Source: CAZIVO01 sp964542765 (GTDB lineage Bacteria; Planctomycetota; UBA1135; UBA2386). Taken from it: a stretch of DNA of 57,562 bases. The notes beneath the pieces were generated by a model. The model saw only the letters and a program-made list of their open reading frames with translations. It searched no databases and was not told the DNA's origin. Below, one piece after another: positions 34,482 through 42,514 of the stretch. The translations under genes and the position numbers were made by a program. The DNA is taken from contig CAZIVO010000008.1 in the NCBI GenBank assembly GCA_964542765.1, forward strand, positions 1-57,562, read 5' to 3'. Each line of letters starts with the position of its first letter. Position 1 is the stretch's first letter.

Positions 34482-36653
34482 ATGAATGCGGAGATGAAAT
34501 GGAACCGTGATCGCCGTAACGCAGGCTATGTCGCGGAACTGGCGTTACGGATTCTTTTGTTGGGTCTGGTGCTGGGGCAGGTGGTGTTTCTGGCGGGTCG
34601 AATGCGGATGCGGGTCGATGTGACCGCGGACGCTCTCTTCACCCTCACGGGAACGAGCAAGAGTCTTCTTGGAGGACTCGATGACCAGTTGCGGATCGAG
34701 TGCTATTTCTGCTCCGACGATGCGGTGCCGGCGATGTACGGTGACAGCCGCAAGACGCTCAAGAATGTGCTCGATGAATACGTGCAGAGCGGTGGTGGAC
34801 GTGTGCTCGTGACATATCACGATCCACTTGAGGACAAGACCACCAAGGAGAAGGCCACAAATCTGCGGATGCAACCGCAGACGCTTGAGGACCCGAGTAG
34901 GGGAGCCCTTGCCCTGAAGGAAGTCTGGCAGGGAATGCGGATCATGTACGGGGCGGACAAGCAGAAAGTGATTCCGTTCTTGGGCTTCAGCGAGGTGACT
35001 TTCGCTTACGAGAAGGTGCTGACTCCCATGATCAAGGAATTGACCGTGGCGGTGAAGCCGAAGATCGGTCTCATTTCCTACAAGACCGAGGCGATGGGCG
35101 AGGGGCCGATGGCTTCGTTCCAGCAGACAACCAGGGTGCCTTCGGTTGGCTACACCCGTTTGCCGGAATTTGTGAAGGGGCGCTACGAGGTAACCGAGAT
35201 CGATTGGAGTGGCGGACAACTCATCGACGAAGAAATAGACACGCTCTTGATCATGCGTCCGAAGGGCTTGTCCGATCGGCAAAAATATGTGCTCGATCAG
35301 TTCCTCATGAGGGGTGGCAAGGCGGTGATCTTCTGCGACACCGTCGAATACCCCATAGGCCAGGCGCGAATGATGACGAAGATGGCCGTGGGCTACGACG
35401 CAGAAAGCTCGAAAGAGCATTTCCTCGATCAGTTGAAATATTACGGGGTTGCGGTCGATGAGCGCGTCATCGCCGATGGACTTCGTGATTCTTGGGAGCC
35501 TTTTGCTATCCAGGTCATGACACAAATGGGTCCTGCGATGATGCAGTTGGAGTTTCCTTACTGGATCAAGGCTTTGCCCGTGGATTACGCCAAGCAAGCT
35601 GCGCAGATTGCAATGATGACGCAGCAGGCGAGTAACCCTGAGGCTGGTCCTGGAGAACCCCCTGACCCGGCTCTGATCGAGCAGTATCAGAAGGTATTCG
35701 AGCCGGGGGTCGATAGTGAGCACACGCTACTCAAGGCGATGAGCGCAATGCCTTCGATGTACTGGGTTTGCCCTGTTGATCTTGCGGCGAAGATCCCTGA
35801 TGGAGTTGTCGGCAAGGTGCTCATGCGCAGCTCGCCGCTGGCCTTTGCCGAGGAACCGGCGAATGATATGCGTCCCTATGGCGCGAGTTCGGACCCCAAT
35901 GCACAGCGTGTGGCGATGGCTCAGTTCGATCAGCGCTGGAAAACCATGTTGGCCAGTTCGCCACGCCGACAGTTCGGGCTGATGGTGCAGCTGGACGGGA
36001 GCTTCAAGTCCTTCTTTGAAGGTAAGGAAATCCCGAAATCGAAGGCTCAACTGGATGCCATAGAGGCGGCCAAGCCGAAAGAGCCGGTGAAGGATCCTCT
36101 GGATGAACCAATCAGCAGTGACCCCCTCAAGACCGGTGATGAGAAGACCGGCGACGAGAAGGATGCCAAGGTCCAGGGGCCCCCATCTCCTCCCGCTCAA
36201 GATGGTGGCCAGGACGCTGCCAAGGAGGAGGACCCCGATCAACTCTTGATCGCGCCGCCGGATGCGCGCTTGGTTGTTTTGGGCGATTCCGACTTCCTTC
36301 GCGACGACATGCTCACCGGCGCCTATGCACAGGCTGGTGGCCCTTACAGTCCGCACGCGGGCAACTTCTATGTCAACCTTCTCGACTGGTTAGCCGAGGA
36401 TGAGGATCTCATGGCCTTGACCGGCAAGATGCCGGTTGCGCGCAAGATCGACTATGCGGGCGTGGATTCATTCGGGGCGATGGGGCAGGCGGATATAGCT
36501 GAACTGGAAGAGGCGATCAAAGATCGTCAGTGGTGGATGAAGTCGATGGCCGTGGGTTTGCCCATCTTGCTGATCCTTTTCCTGTGGGTGGTGATCACTC
36601 TCGGGCGCCGCACTCGTAAACAGCAGTTCCTTTCTTCGGTGGGTGGAGCCTGA
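34482..36653 (+). CDS. GldG-like ABC-type auxiliary protein
   Basis: 723 residues. N-terminal membrane helix (RILLLGLVLGQVVFLAG) followed by the GldG pattern: RVDVTADALFTLTGTSKSLL, a periplasmic domain with LDEYVQSGGGRVLVTYHDPLEDK, and a type-1 glutamine-amidotransferase-like region (VKGRYEVTEIDWSGGQLIDEEIDTLL, LDQFLMRGGKAVIF). A C-terminal helix (MAVGLPILLILFLWVVITLG) ends in a basic tail. A Pro/Asp-rich linker lies at about 525-590. In gliding Bacteroidota GldG works with GldA/GldF. Here the system is probably an envelope transporter; gliding is not implied. Confidence 0.85.
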   Translation: MNAEMKWNRDRRNAGYVAELALRILLLGLVLGQVVFLAGRMRMRVDVTADALFTLTGTSKSLLGGLDDQLRIECYFCSDDAVPAMYGDSRKTLKNVLDEYVQSGGGRVLVTYHDPLEDKTTKEKATNLRMQPQTLEDPSRGALALKEVWQGMRIMYGADKQKVIPFLGFSEVTFAYEKVLTPMIKELTVAVKPKIGLISYKTEAMGEGPMASFQQTTRVPSVGYTRLPEFVKGRYEVTEIDWSGGQLIDEEIDTLLIMRPKGLSDRQKYVLDQFLMRGGKAVIFCDTVEYPIGQARMMTKMAVGYDAESSKEHFLDQLKYYGVAVDERVIADGLRDSWEPFAIQVMTQMGPAMMQLEFPYWIKALPVDYAKQAAQIAMMTQQASNPEAGPGEPPDPALIEQYQKVFEPGVDSEHTLLKAMSAMPSMYWVCPVDLAAKIPDGVVGKVLMRSSPLAFAEEPANDMRPYGASSDPNAQRVAMAQFDQRWKTMLASSPRRQFGLMVQLDGSFKSFFEGKEIPKSKAQLDAIEAAKPKEPVKDPLDEPISSDPLKTGDEKTGDEKDAKVQGPPSPPAQDGGQDAAKEEDPDQLLIAPPDARLVVLGDSDFLRDDMLTGAYAQAGGPYSPHAGNFYVNLLDWLAEDEDLMALTGKMPVARKIDYAGVDSFGAMGQADIAELEEAIKDRQWWMKSMAVGLPILLILFLWVVITLGRRTRKQQFLSSVGGA

Positions 36654-36656
36654 ACG

Positions 36657-37988
36657 ATGCGAACCAACCTGATTCTTGCGGGCTTGGCCGGTGTGTTGGC
36701 GATCCCGACGACTGTCTCGATCTACCGAGATATCGATGCTTTCACGACGATCGACGAGATCCCACAGTTGTTCCCGGGCTTTACCCAGGACTACGTGACC
36801 CAGATCCGCATCAGCAAGATGAAGGTGCCTGAGGGCGGCGAGCAGAAACCGGTGGTCGATCCGGCGAATTCTGAACAGGCTGCTCGTGATGAAATTGTTT
36901 TCGTCAAGCAGGATGGTGCCTGGTTGGTTGGCAAGGGAGATCTCGCCGGCGTGCCGGTCCTCGGTTACAGGATGACCGATGACATCCTCTCCCACATTCA
37001 CGGGGTTCGCCGGGATAATGTGATCCGGCCCAATGCGGACGACGATTATCTCGAAAAGGCGGATCTTACCGAGGCCAAGGGAATACTCATCGAGTGTGCT
37101 GATGAGCAGGGGAACGGCCTTGCATCACTGTTTTTGGGCGCATCGACCAGTGGCGATAAGTACGGCGCCGAGTTCATCCGTGGCTATTTCGTGCGCCGCA
37201 GCGATACCAAGAGCGTGGTGGTGTACGAACCCCCTGCACCTGGCTACTGGACCATTGGCATGGATCCTGGCGACTGGGTGGATCGCAAGATGCACGAGTT
37301 CGAGGCAGACAAGGTCAAGCGTTTCATGCTTCGCAACAAGAAGGGCGCAGCGACCTTCGAGAAGAAGGATGGCGCGTGGGTTGTGGCGGAGTCCTCTTTC
37401 AAAGCGGGTGCTGTTCGAAAGTCAGAGCTGGAAGGGCTGATTTCGCGTTTTTCCTTCATGAGTACCGAGGGCTACCAGAAGCCGCTGCAGCAATATGGCC
37501 CTGGCCAACTCGCGCAGTATGGACTGAGTTCGGCGAAGTATGAAATTGCGGCGACCAGCGAGGACGACAAGACCTACCGCCTGTCGATCGGGAATAAATT
37601 GGCCGACAAGAACGAATACCACGCAGTCTTCAGCGAGAGTGACTTCCTCAATCGCGTCGGTGACTGGGTTGTGTCCGACTTCGAGCGCGATCCGAAGGAA
37701 TTGACCGATCCCCATCCTGAGGAGGTTGGAGGCAGCAAGTCGCCCGAGGCGAAGAAGGCCGATGGCGCAGGCGAGGCCGCAGCGCCGGTCAAGAAGGCCG
37801 ATGGCACAGGCGAGGTCGCAGCGCCGGTCAAGAAGGCCGATGGCGCAGGCGAGGCCGCAGCGCCGGTCAAGAAGCCCGATGGAGCAGTCGAGGCCGCAGC
37901 GCCGGTCAAGAAGCCCGATGGAGCAGGCGAGGCCGCAGCGCCGGTGAAGAAGCCCGGTGGGGCAGGCGAGGCTGCTAGCGCCGGCTGA
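36657..37988 (+). CDS. DUF4340-domain protein with C-terminal 13-residue repeats
   Basis: 443 residues. N-terminal signal anchor (LILAGLAGVLAIPTTVS) then DUF4340-type beta segments (EIVFVKQDGAWLVGKGDLAG, RFMLRNKKGAATFEKKDGAWVVAE, YGLSSAKYEIAATSEDDKTYRLSIG). DUF4340 genes regularly follow GldG-like genes, as here (3 bases apart). Residues 366-443 are six copies of KKADGAGEAAAPV with K/P changes, a Lys/Ala/Pro-rich tail reminiscent of cell-wall-spanning or periplasm-spanning linkers. The function of the tail is unknown. Confidence 0.82.
   Translation: MRTNLILAGLAGVLAIPTTVSIYRDIDAFTTIDEIPQLFPGFTQDYVTQIRISKMKVPEGGEQKPVVDPANSEQAARDEIVFVKQDGAWLVGKGDLAGVPVLGYRMTDDILSHIHGVRRDNVIRPNADDDYLEKADLTEAKGILIECADEQGNGLASLFLGASTSGDKYGAEFIRGYFVRRSDTKSVVVYEPPAPGYWTIGMDPGDWVDRKMHEFEADKVKRFMLRNKKGAATFEKKDGAWVVAESSFKAGAVRKSELEGLISRFSFMSTEGYQKPLQQYGPGQLAQYGLSSAKYEIAATSEDDKTYRLSIGNKLADKNEYHAVFSESDFLNRVGDWVVSDFERDPKELTDPHPEEVGGSKSPEAKKADGAGEAAAPVKKADGTGEVAAPVKKADGAGEAAAPVKKPDGAVEAAAPVKKPDGAGEAAAPVKKPGGAGEAASAG
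37752..37985 (+). repeat. 39-bp tandem repeat, six units, at the 3' end of the DUF4340 gene
   Basis: Units of exactly 39 bases starting at 37752, 37791, 37830, 37869, 37908 and 37947, encoding KKADGAGEAAAPV and variants (KKPDGAVEAAAPV, KKPGGAGEAASAG). Units 1-3 have GCC and units 4-6 have CCC at codon 3, so the array grew by block duplication. A degraded seventh unit, one base out of frame, continues past the TGA stop (37987 onward, GAGAAGCTCGGTGGGGCTGG). Confidence 0.95.
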
Positions 37989-38220
37989 GAAGCTCGGTGG
38001 GGCTGGCTGGGTGAGGCATCACGTCCGTGGTGACCTTGTCTTGTGCGAGGGAATCCCCCCGGACAACAAAGGCCTCAGGGCCTGCTTTCCGAGATGTCGT
38101 CCCTGAGCGGTTCTCGCCATGCTGCCGCAGACTTCGCAGGTTTGCGTGAGGTGACGAAGATTTGTCTTTCAGTCGGCGCTGCAGATTCGCCGAAAAAGGA
38201 GGCGTATCTCCTCCTTCTGA
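37989..38220 (+). other. Intergenic region before terminator; possible RNA
   Basis: No convincing gene; with the terminator and the bases up to 38328 it makes a 340-base gap. It begins with the decayed seventh repeat unit. A stem AGGCC/GGCCT with loop TCAG lies near 38070. A perfect hairpin AAGGAGG/CCTCCTT with a 7-base loop lies at 38196-38216, directly before the terminator. The region could be a 3' UTR or a small RNA ending at the terminator. I see no SRP, 6S or RNase P signature. Confidence 0.35.
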
Positions 38221-38266
38221 GGGCCGGGTCCACTCGTTTAGGCGTTGGGCCCGGCCCGTTTTTTTT
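38221..38266 (+). terminator. Strong Rho-independent terminator
   Basis: GGGCCGGG (38221-38228) pairs with CCCGGCCC (38250-38257) and the stem extends by four more pairs including one G-T. It is followed by G and eight Ts (38259-38266). It ends the Gld/DUF4340 unit and separates it from the DUF58/VWA genes. It is the clearest intrinsic terminator in the window. Confidence 0.93.
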
Positions 38267-38328
38267 AGGGTAGAACTGCAGATCCTGAAGGCACTGTCTG
38301 GCTCCGTTCCACCGTAGAATCTCGAACT

Positions 38329-39267
38329 GTGAGATCTGCCAGTGTGATCGAAGGCTTTTTGTCCAGGGCTCGCTTGGGCCACCAGGTCTGGTCTGTGGTT
38401 CTGGCGCTGCTCGGGCACGGCACCGTGGTCGTGGTGTTGCTGCTGATCGCGGAAATCCTGGTGCCGCAATGGTTGGTCACGCTCGGCGCATGTGCGGCTG
38501 TGTGGCTGTCTGCTGTGGCGGTCTCGACCTGGTGGCGGTCGAGGGCTCCACTATGGTTTGCTGACCGTCAACTGAACCTCGAGGATCGTCTGCTCACCTG
38601 GGCGGGTCCGACGCGTCAACGCTCGGATCGGGAGATGGTGGCATGGCTTGAGCGGGACCTCGCCGGACGGCTCGAAAAGGTGGGCAGGCATGAGGGCCGT
38701 CGGCTGCTCCGCCGGCCTCTCGGCCGACTCCGCTATCTGATTCCCATCTTGATCTTGCTCGTATTCTGCCGCTTCATGGCAATCTTCTTTCCGTCGATGC
38801 TTCCTGGTGGTGAGGATGAGGTTGCTCGGGGTGGCGGGGACGCTGCTACGGAGGCACGGGCACCTCTCAAGAGAGCAGTCGGACAGTCACCTTTGCTAGC
38901 TTCCGAAGAGCCAGAGCCAGCGGTTTCGCAGCAATCAGACTCCGTCCCTCCACCGCCGATTTCTGCGCCCAAACCGTTGATCGAGAATATTCCAGCGAAG
39001 GATGAATTTGTCATCCCGGCGTTTCTTCGCGATGGCGAGAAGCGCAAGGCCCTCTCCAAGATCGCGATGTTGGAGGAGGGCTCGGGAGGTTCCGCCATCG
39101 CGGCGGAGAAACCGCTGAGCCGACCCGAGTCGGACCCGCGCAGACAACCGGGGACCGAGGAGTTCAAACGATCGTGGGAGGCGGCTGTGCGGGCTCGAAA
39201 TCTCCCGCCGAGCGAGAGGGAGTTTGTGCGCGCATATTTTCAAGGGCTCATCGAGAGGGGCAAGTGA
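38329..39267 (+). CDS. Membrane protein with Pro-rich periplasmic or cytoplasmic tail, unknown
   Basis: 312 residues, GTG start. Two membrane helices near the N-terminus (about 22-40 and 48-64) and a third at about 137-155 (LRYLIPILILLVFCRFMAIF). Between them lies a charged region (RQLNLEDRLLTW, MVAWLERDLAGRLEK). The C-terminal half is low complexity, with PPPPISAPKP, then a short helical end (REFVRAYFQGLIERG). The RQLNLEDRLLTW segment recalls DUF4175-type membrane proteins often found with Gld-type and DUF58 genes, but I cannot confirm that. Its TGA overlaps the next GTG start (GTGA at 39264). Confidence 0.72.
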   Translation: MRSASVIEGFLSRARLGHQVWSVVLALLGHGTVVVVLLLIAEILVPQWLVTLGACAAVWLSAVAVSTWWRSRAPLWFADRQLNLEDRLLTWAGPTRQRSDREMVAWLERDLAGRLEKVGRHEGRRLLRRPLGRLRYLIPILILLVFCRFMAIFFPSMLPGGEDEVARGGGDAATEARAPLKRAVGQSPLLASEEPEPAVSQQSDSVPPPPISAPKPLIENIPAKDEFVIPAFLRDGEKRKALSKIAMLEEGSGGSAIAAEKPLSRPESDPRRQPGTEEFKRSWEAAVRARNLPPSEREFVRAYFQGLIERGK

Positions 39268-40127
39268 CGGCGTTTCCTCGTGAGTTCCGGCTCATGCTGG
39301 ATGATGTTTTGCGGAGAGCCCCGCAGGTGAAGGGGGTTTCCGGTCGGCGTGATAGGGGGCGTCGTCGAACCGGAGAGCAGACAGGGACCTTTGCAGGGCA
39401 TCGCGCCTACAGCGAGGGTGAGGACCTGCGGCAACTTGATTGGAATGTGTATGCGCGCACGGGCGAACTCTTTTTGAAGATGCTCGAGGAGGAGGAGCAG
39501 CGCAGTCTGGTGCTCTGCCTGGACTGCTCACCCAGCATGATGGCTGGTCAGCAACCTCGCTTTTTCGGTGCAAAGCGCCTGGCGGCGATTCTCGGTGGCC
39601 TTGCCCTGGTTGGTTTGGATGCTCTCCACCTCGTTACCGGGCGTGGCAAGCTACAGACATTGCAGGGCGCGGTCGCGGTGAGTTCCTTGATGGATGCTCT
39701 GGATGATTGTCCGACCGAACCTTGTGAGGAGATCGAAATCGTGCAGGCGCCCCTGGAGTCCGGGTGGCAGGGGACCGTGTGCTGGATCTCGGATTTTGCG
39801 GAGCCCGATCAACTGGTGGCACCGCTGGCCATGTTGCGGCGTCACGGACGGCGTTGTCGCGGATGGCTTCCTCTGCTTCCTGGTGACACGACACCGGAAC
39901 TCGATGGCTGGGTCCGTCTTGTCGATCCCGAAACAGGTCAGGAGGCTGTCGTGCAACTCGATGCCGAGTTGCGTCGAGCGATGGCCGATGAGTTGAAGTT
40001 ATTGGCGCGGCACCAGGATTCGGTGTTTGCAGCGGTGGGTTATCCGTTGATCCGCTTTCCCTTGCCCGTGGCCGGCGACTTCCGGCTATCGTCCTGGTTT
40101 GATGGCTCATGGACTTCCCGGTTCTGA
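39264..40127 (+). CDS. DUF58 domain protein
   Basis: 287 residues. The DUF58 core is clear: GTFAGHRAYSEGEDLRQLDW, NVYARTGELFLKMLEEEEQ and LVLCLDCSPSMMAG, which contains a VWA-like MIDAS pattern (D-x-S-x-S becomes D-C-S-P-S). DUF58 proteins usually accompany a MoxR AAA ATPase and VWA proteins in envelope or chaperone-like systems. Here the VWA partner follows (19-base overlap), but no moxR gene is in the window. The start is the GTG at 39264, with GAGAGGGG upstream and overlap with the previous stop; the frame back to 39174 is a shadow. Confidence 0.88.
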   Translation: MTAFPREFRLMLDDVLRRAPQVKGVSGRRDRGRRRTGEQTGTFAGHRAYSEGEDLRQLDWNVYARTGELFLKMLEEEEQRSLVLCLDCSPSMMAGQQPRFFGAKRLAAILGGLALVGLDALHLVTGRGKLQTLQGAVAVSSLMDALDDCPTEPCEEIEIVQAPLESGWQGTVCWISDFAEPDQLVAPLAMLRRHGRRCRGWLPLLPGDTTPELDGWVRLVDPETGQEAVVQLDAELRRAMADELKLLARHQDSVFAAVGYPLIRFPLPVAGDFRLSSWFDGSWTSRF

Positions 40128-41695
40128 CGCAACCCGAACGGCTCTACTGGCTGTTCCTGATTCCTCTCCTGTGGCTGCTCTCGCGGCCGCTGCGGCCTCG
40201 TCATTCTGAACTGACGGCGCATCTTGCTCAATGGATGGGAGCGTATGCGCGGGTTCATCGTGCGCTACCGAAGTTTCGCTGGCCGCGTTTCATTCTTCTC
40301 GTCACGGCTTTCGCGGGGGCTGTCCTCGCCTGGTCCGGCCCCCGCTACGGGGTGCAGCAGGGCCCTGGGTCCTTGGTGATGCTCGTGGATACTTCGGCGA
40401 GCATGGCAGCTCGTGGTTGCTGGGAAGGTGCCCGCGCACGGGTGCAAAGCGCGCTCGACTCCGTTCCGGATCATGTCGATGTCCGACTGGTTTTGTGTGG
40501 GGAGCGGCCGCGAATCATCGAAGGTGATCGAGACGTTCTGATGGCTGCCTTGCCTCTTGAACCGGCTGGCATTGGCCGAGTGGATCTGGGGGCGATGGCC
40601 CGCGATCTGTCCGATGCCCAAACCGCAGTATGGACCTTGACCGATGGCTTTGATGCGACTGTGGTACCACTGGAAGGCGCGCTCGCCTTGGTTGGTGATC
40701 CGGCCAGTAATGTTGCGATCACTCGGTTGAAGATCGAGGATCGTTGGCCCTTGTCCGAGGTGGAGGTGGAACTCGAGTTGCATGCTTTTGGATCCATCTC
40801 GAGGCCGCTGCAACTCCTTGTAGAGGGAAACGAGTATCCGCCCACCCCGATTGTGTTTCCCGGAGGGAAGTCATCACTGCCTGTGCGTTTGATGTTGCGT
40901 CGCGGGGAGGGCGGTGGCGTTCGAATATATCTGCAAGGTGTTGATGATGCCTTGCAGCTCGATGACTTCATCGAGTTGCGGCTGCCGCCGCCGCCCGCAC
41001 CTGATATTGCGGTTCTTGCGGATGGAGAGGCCGGACCTTGGATCGAACTGGCGGCCCGCATCTTGGCGCGCGAGACCGGAGGGCGTGTCCTCGAGGGCGT
41101 GGCCACCAAGCAAACGGGTTTCCTCCTCGTGGAGGGGGGGGTCTTGGATCGAGAACCAGGAAGTATGCGCTTGGTGTCGTTCGGGACGCGCCGTCACGCG
41201 GGTTCCTTGTCGGCTGGAGACTTCATCGAGCGACCGGCGGTGCTGGATTGGGATCGACAGGACCCGATCACGGCAGGTCTGGATCTCTCGGAACTGGAAA
41301 TCGATAACGCACTCCGCGAGGGTTTCATCGGCCGGGGAAAGTCGCTGGTGTGGGGAGAATCTCCACAAGGGCAGCGCCTTCCGCTGGTCGTGGTGGAGGA
41401 AGGTGAGAATCACGCTTCTATCCACACATCCTTTCAGCTCGCGGATTCAAACTTCGCGAAATTACCGGCTTTCCCGCAGTTTCTTCGCCGATGTTTTGCT
41501 CGTTCTTACCTCGATCGGGCGCAGGCCGAGATCAGCCCTTCCAACCTTTTGAGTGCAGAGGAGTCCAATCTCCAGATAGGGGCGCAAAGGCCGACCGAGA
41601 GGCCTCTGCGCCCCTTTGGGAGCCCGGGCTTCGCGATGGCTGTGCCCTTGCTGCTTTTGGCCCTAGGTGCCATAGTTTTGCGTGTTTACGTTTGA
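40109..41695 (+). CDS. BatA-type membrane protein with VWA domain
   Basis: 528 residues. Two N-terminal membrane helices (LYWLFLIPLLWLLS; FILLVTAFAGAVLAW) and a VWA domain starting SLVMLVDTSASMA, with intact MIDAS D-x-S-x-S and a later TLTDGFDA Asp. Beta-rich regions follow, then a C-terminal helix (FAMAVPLLLLALGAIVLRVYV). The Aerotolerance-type N-terminal topology is like BatA/BatB. It overlaps the DUF58 gene, so the two products are probably made together. A 14-bp hairpin lies in its 3' coding end. Confidence 0.87.
   Translation: MDFPVLTQPERLYWLFLIPLLWLLSRPLRPRHSELTAHLAQWMGAYARVHRALPKFRWPRFILLVTAFAGAVLAWSGPRYGVQQGPGSLVMLVDTSASMAARGCWEGARARVQSALDSVPDHVDVRLVLCGERPRIIEGDRDVLMAALPLEPAGIGRVDLGAMARDLSDAQTAVWTLTDGFDATVVPLEGALALVGDPASNVAITRLKIEDRWPLSEVEVELELHAFGSISRPLQLLVEGNEYPPTPIVFPGGKSSLPVRLMLRRGEGGGVRIYLQGVDDALQLDDFIELRLPPPPAPDIAVLADGEAGPWIELAARILARETGGRVLEGVATKQTGFLLVEGGVLDREPGSMRLVSFGTRRHAGSLSAGDFIERPAVLDWDRQDPITAGLDLSELEIDNALREGFIGRGKSLVWGESPQGQRLPLVVVEEGENHASIHTSFQLADSNFAKLPAFPQFLRRCFARSYLDRAQAEISPSNLLSAEESNLQIGAQRPTERPLRPFGSPGFAMAVPLLLLALGAIVLRVYV
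41578..41615 (+). other. Long hairpin inside the 3' end of the VWA gene
   Basis: AGGGGCGCA (41578-41586) pairs with TGCGCCCCT (41607-41615), and AGGCC (41588-41592) with GGCCT (41601-41605), with one internal A/C mismatch and an 8-base loop. It is followed by TT only. It is in coding sequence about 80 bases before the stop. A Rho-type or weak intrinsic terminator/processing site before rplC is possible but unproven. Confidence 0.6.
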
Positions 41696-41706
41696 GCACT
41701 TGACCC

Positions 41707-41735
41707 TTGCGTCGACTGCTCAGGATGCCTAAAAC
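41707..41735 (+). promoter_or_regulatory. Candidate promoter of rplC
   Basis: -35 TTGCGT (41707-41712), 17-base spacer, -10 TAAAAC (41730-41735). An alternative -35, TTGACC at 41700, is too far away. The -10 does not follow the GC-TACnTT-GC pattern seen before rplM and rpmH. No clear Shine-Dalgarno precedes the rplC ATG. Confidence 0.4.
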
Positions 41736-41779
41736 ACGGCGCCTTTTATTCTCCGAGACCTGCCCTCGAGCGTGCTCAC

Positions 41780-42499
41780 ATGACCATTGGAATCCTTGGA
41801 AGGAAGCTGGGTATGACCCAGTTGTTTGACCCGGACGGCAATTGCGTGCCGGTGACCGTGCTGCAGGCAGGGCCCTGTACGGTCCTCCAGGTGAAGGTGA
41901 CCGATGTGGCGGAATTGCCCGAAGAGCATCGCACAGCCAGTAGCAATCAAGGCAAGAAGCGTGGGGCCACTGCGCGTCCGCGTCGTGCCGATGGCTACTA
42001 TGCGCTGCAGCTAGGTTTCGCCGAAAAACGTGTCAAGTCCGCGAGCAAGAGCGAGAAAGGGCATGTTGCGAAGGCCGGTGCGACGCCCAAGAGCATCGTT
42101 CGGGAGATTCGTTTCGGCCAGCTCCCCGAGGCTAAGCAGGGTGATGAGATCGGAGCGGGCATCTTCAAGGATGTGGCGCGGGTCGATGTGACCGGGACCA
42201 GCAAGGGTCGAGGGTTCGCCGGCACCATCAAGCGGTGGAACTTCGCTCGGCAATCGTCCAGTCACGGTAACAGCAAGAGTCATCGTCGACCCGGCGGTAT
42301 CGGTCGGCAATATTCGACCGCCAAGGGTGTTCCCAAGGGCAAGAAGATGAGCGGGCACTATGGCGTGGATCGCCGAACCGTTCAGAATCTCAAAGTTGTC
42401 AAGGTCGATGAGGAACGGAATCTCCTCTTCATCAAGGGTGCGATTCCTGGTCACCGGCAGTCTTTCGTCATGATCCGGGAGTCGGTCAAGGCGATGTAA
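41780..42499 (+). CDS. rplC: Ribosomal protein L3
   Basis: 239-residue large-subunit protein. N-terminal MTIGILGRKLGMTQLFD, the central loop TGTSKGRGFAGTIKRWNF, and SHGNSKSHRRPGGIG reaching the peptidyl-transferase centre, then KGKKMSGHYG. An insert of about 25 residues (EEHRTASSNQGKKRGATARP) follows the first domain. L3 normally sits second in the S10 operon before L4; here rplD, rplW and rplB are absent. The gene stands between a VWA gene and a flavoprotein gene, with a 48-residue basic ORF 15 bases downstream. Confidence 0.96.
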   Translation: MTIGILGRKLGMTQLFDPDGNCVPVTVLQAGPCTVLQVKVTDVAELPEEHRTASSNQGKKRGATARPRRADGYYALQLGFAEKRVKSASKSEKGHVAKAGATPKSIVREIRFGQLPEAKQGDEIGAGIFKDVARVDVTGTSKGRGFAGTIKRWNFARQSSSHGNSKSHRRPGGIGRQYSTAKGVPKGKKMSGHYGVDRRTVQNLKVVKVDEERNLLFIKGAIPGHRQSFVMIRESVKAM

Positions 42500-42514
42500 C
42501 CGGCAGGAGCGCAC

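Noticed and set aside
37752..37985. CRISPR-like array
   Set aside because: The 39-bp units are contiguous without spacers and lie in frame in a coding sequence. They are protein repeats.
37989..38266. SRP, 6S or RNase P RNA before the terminator
   Set aside because: No characteristic motif (for example the SRP apical GGAA-type loop or the GAGGAAAGTCC of RNase P) was found.
39174..39263. Longer start of the DUF58 protein
   Set aside because: It lies inside the preceding membrane-protein gene. GTG 39264 overlaps that stop and has a purine-rich ribosome site.
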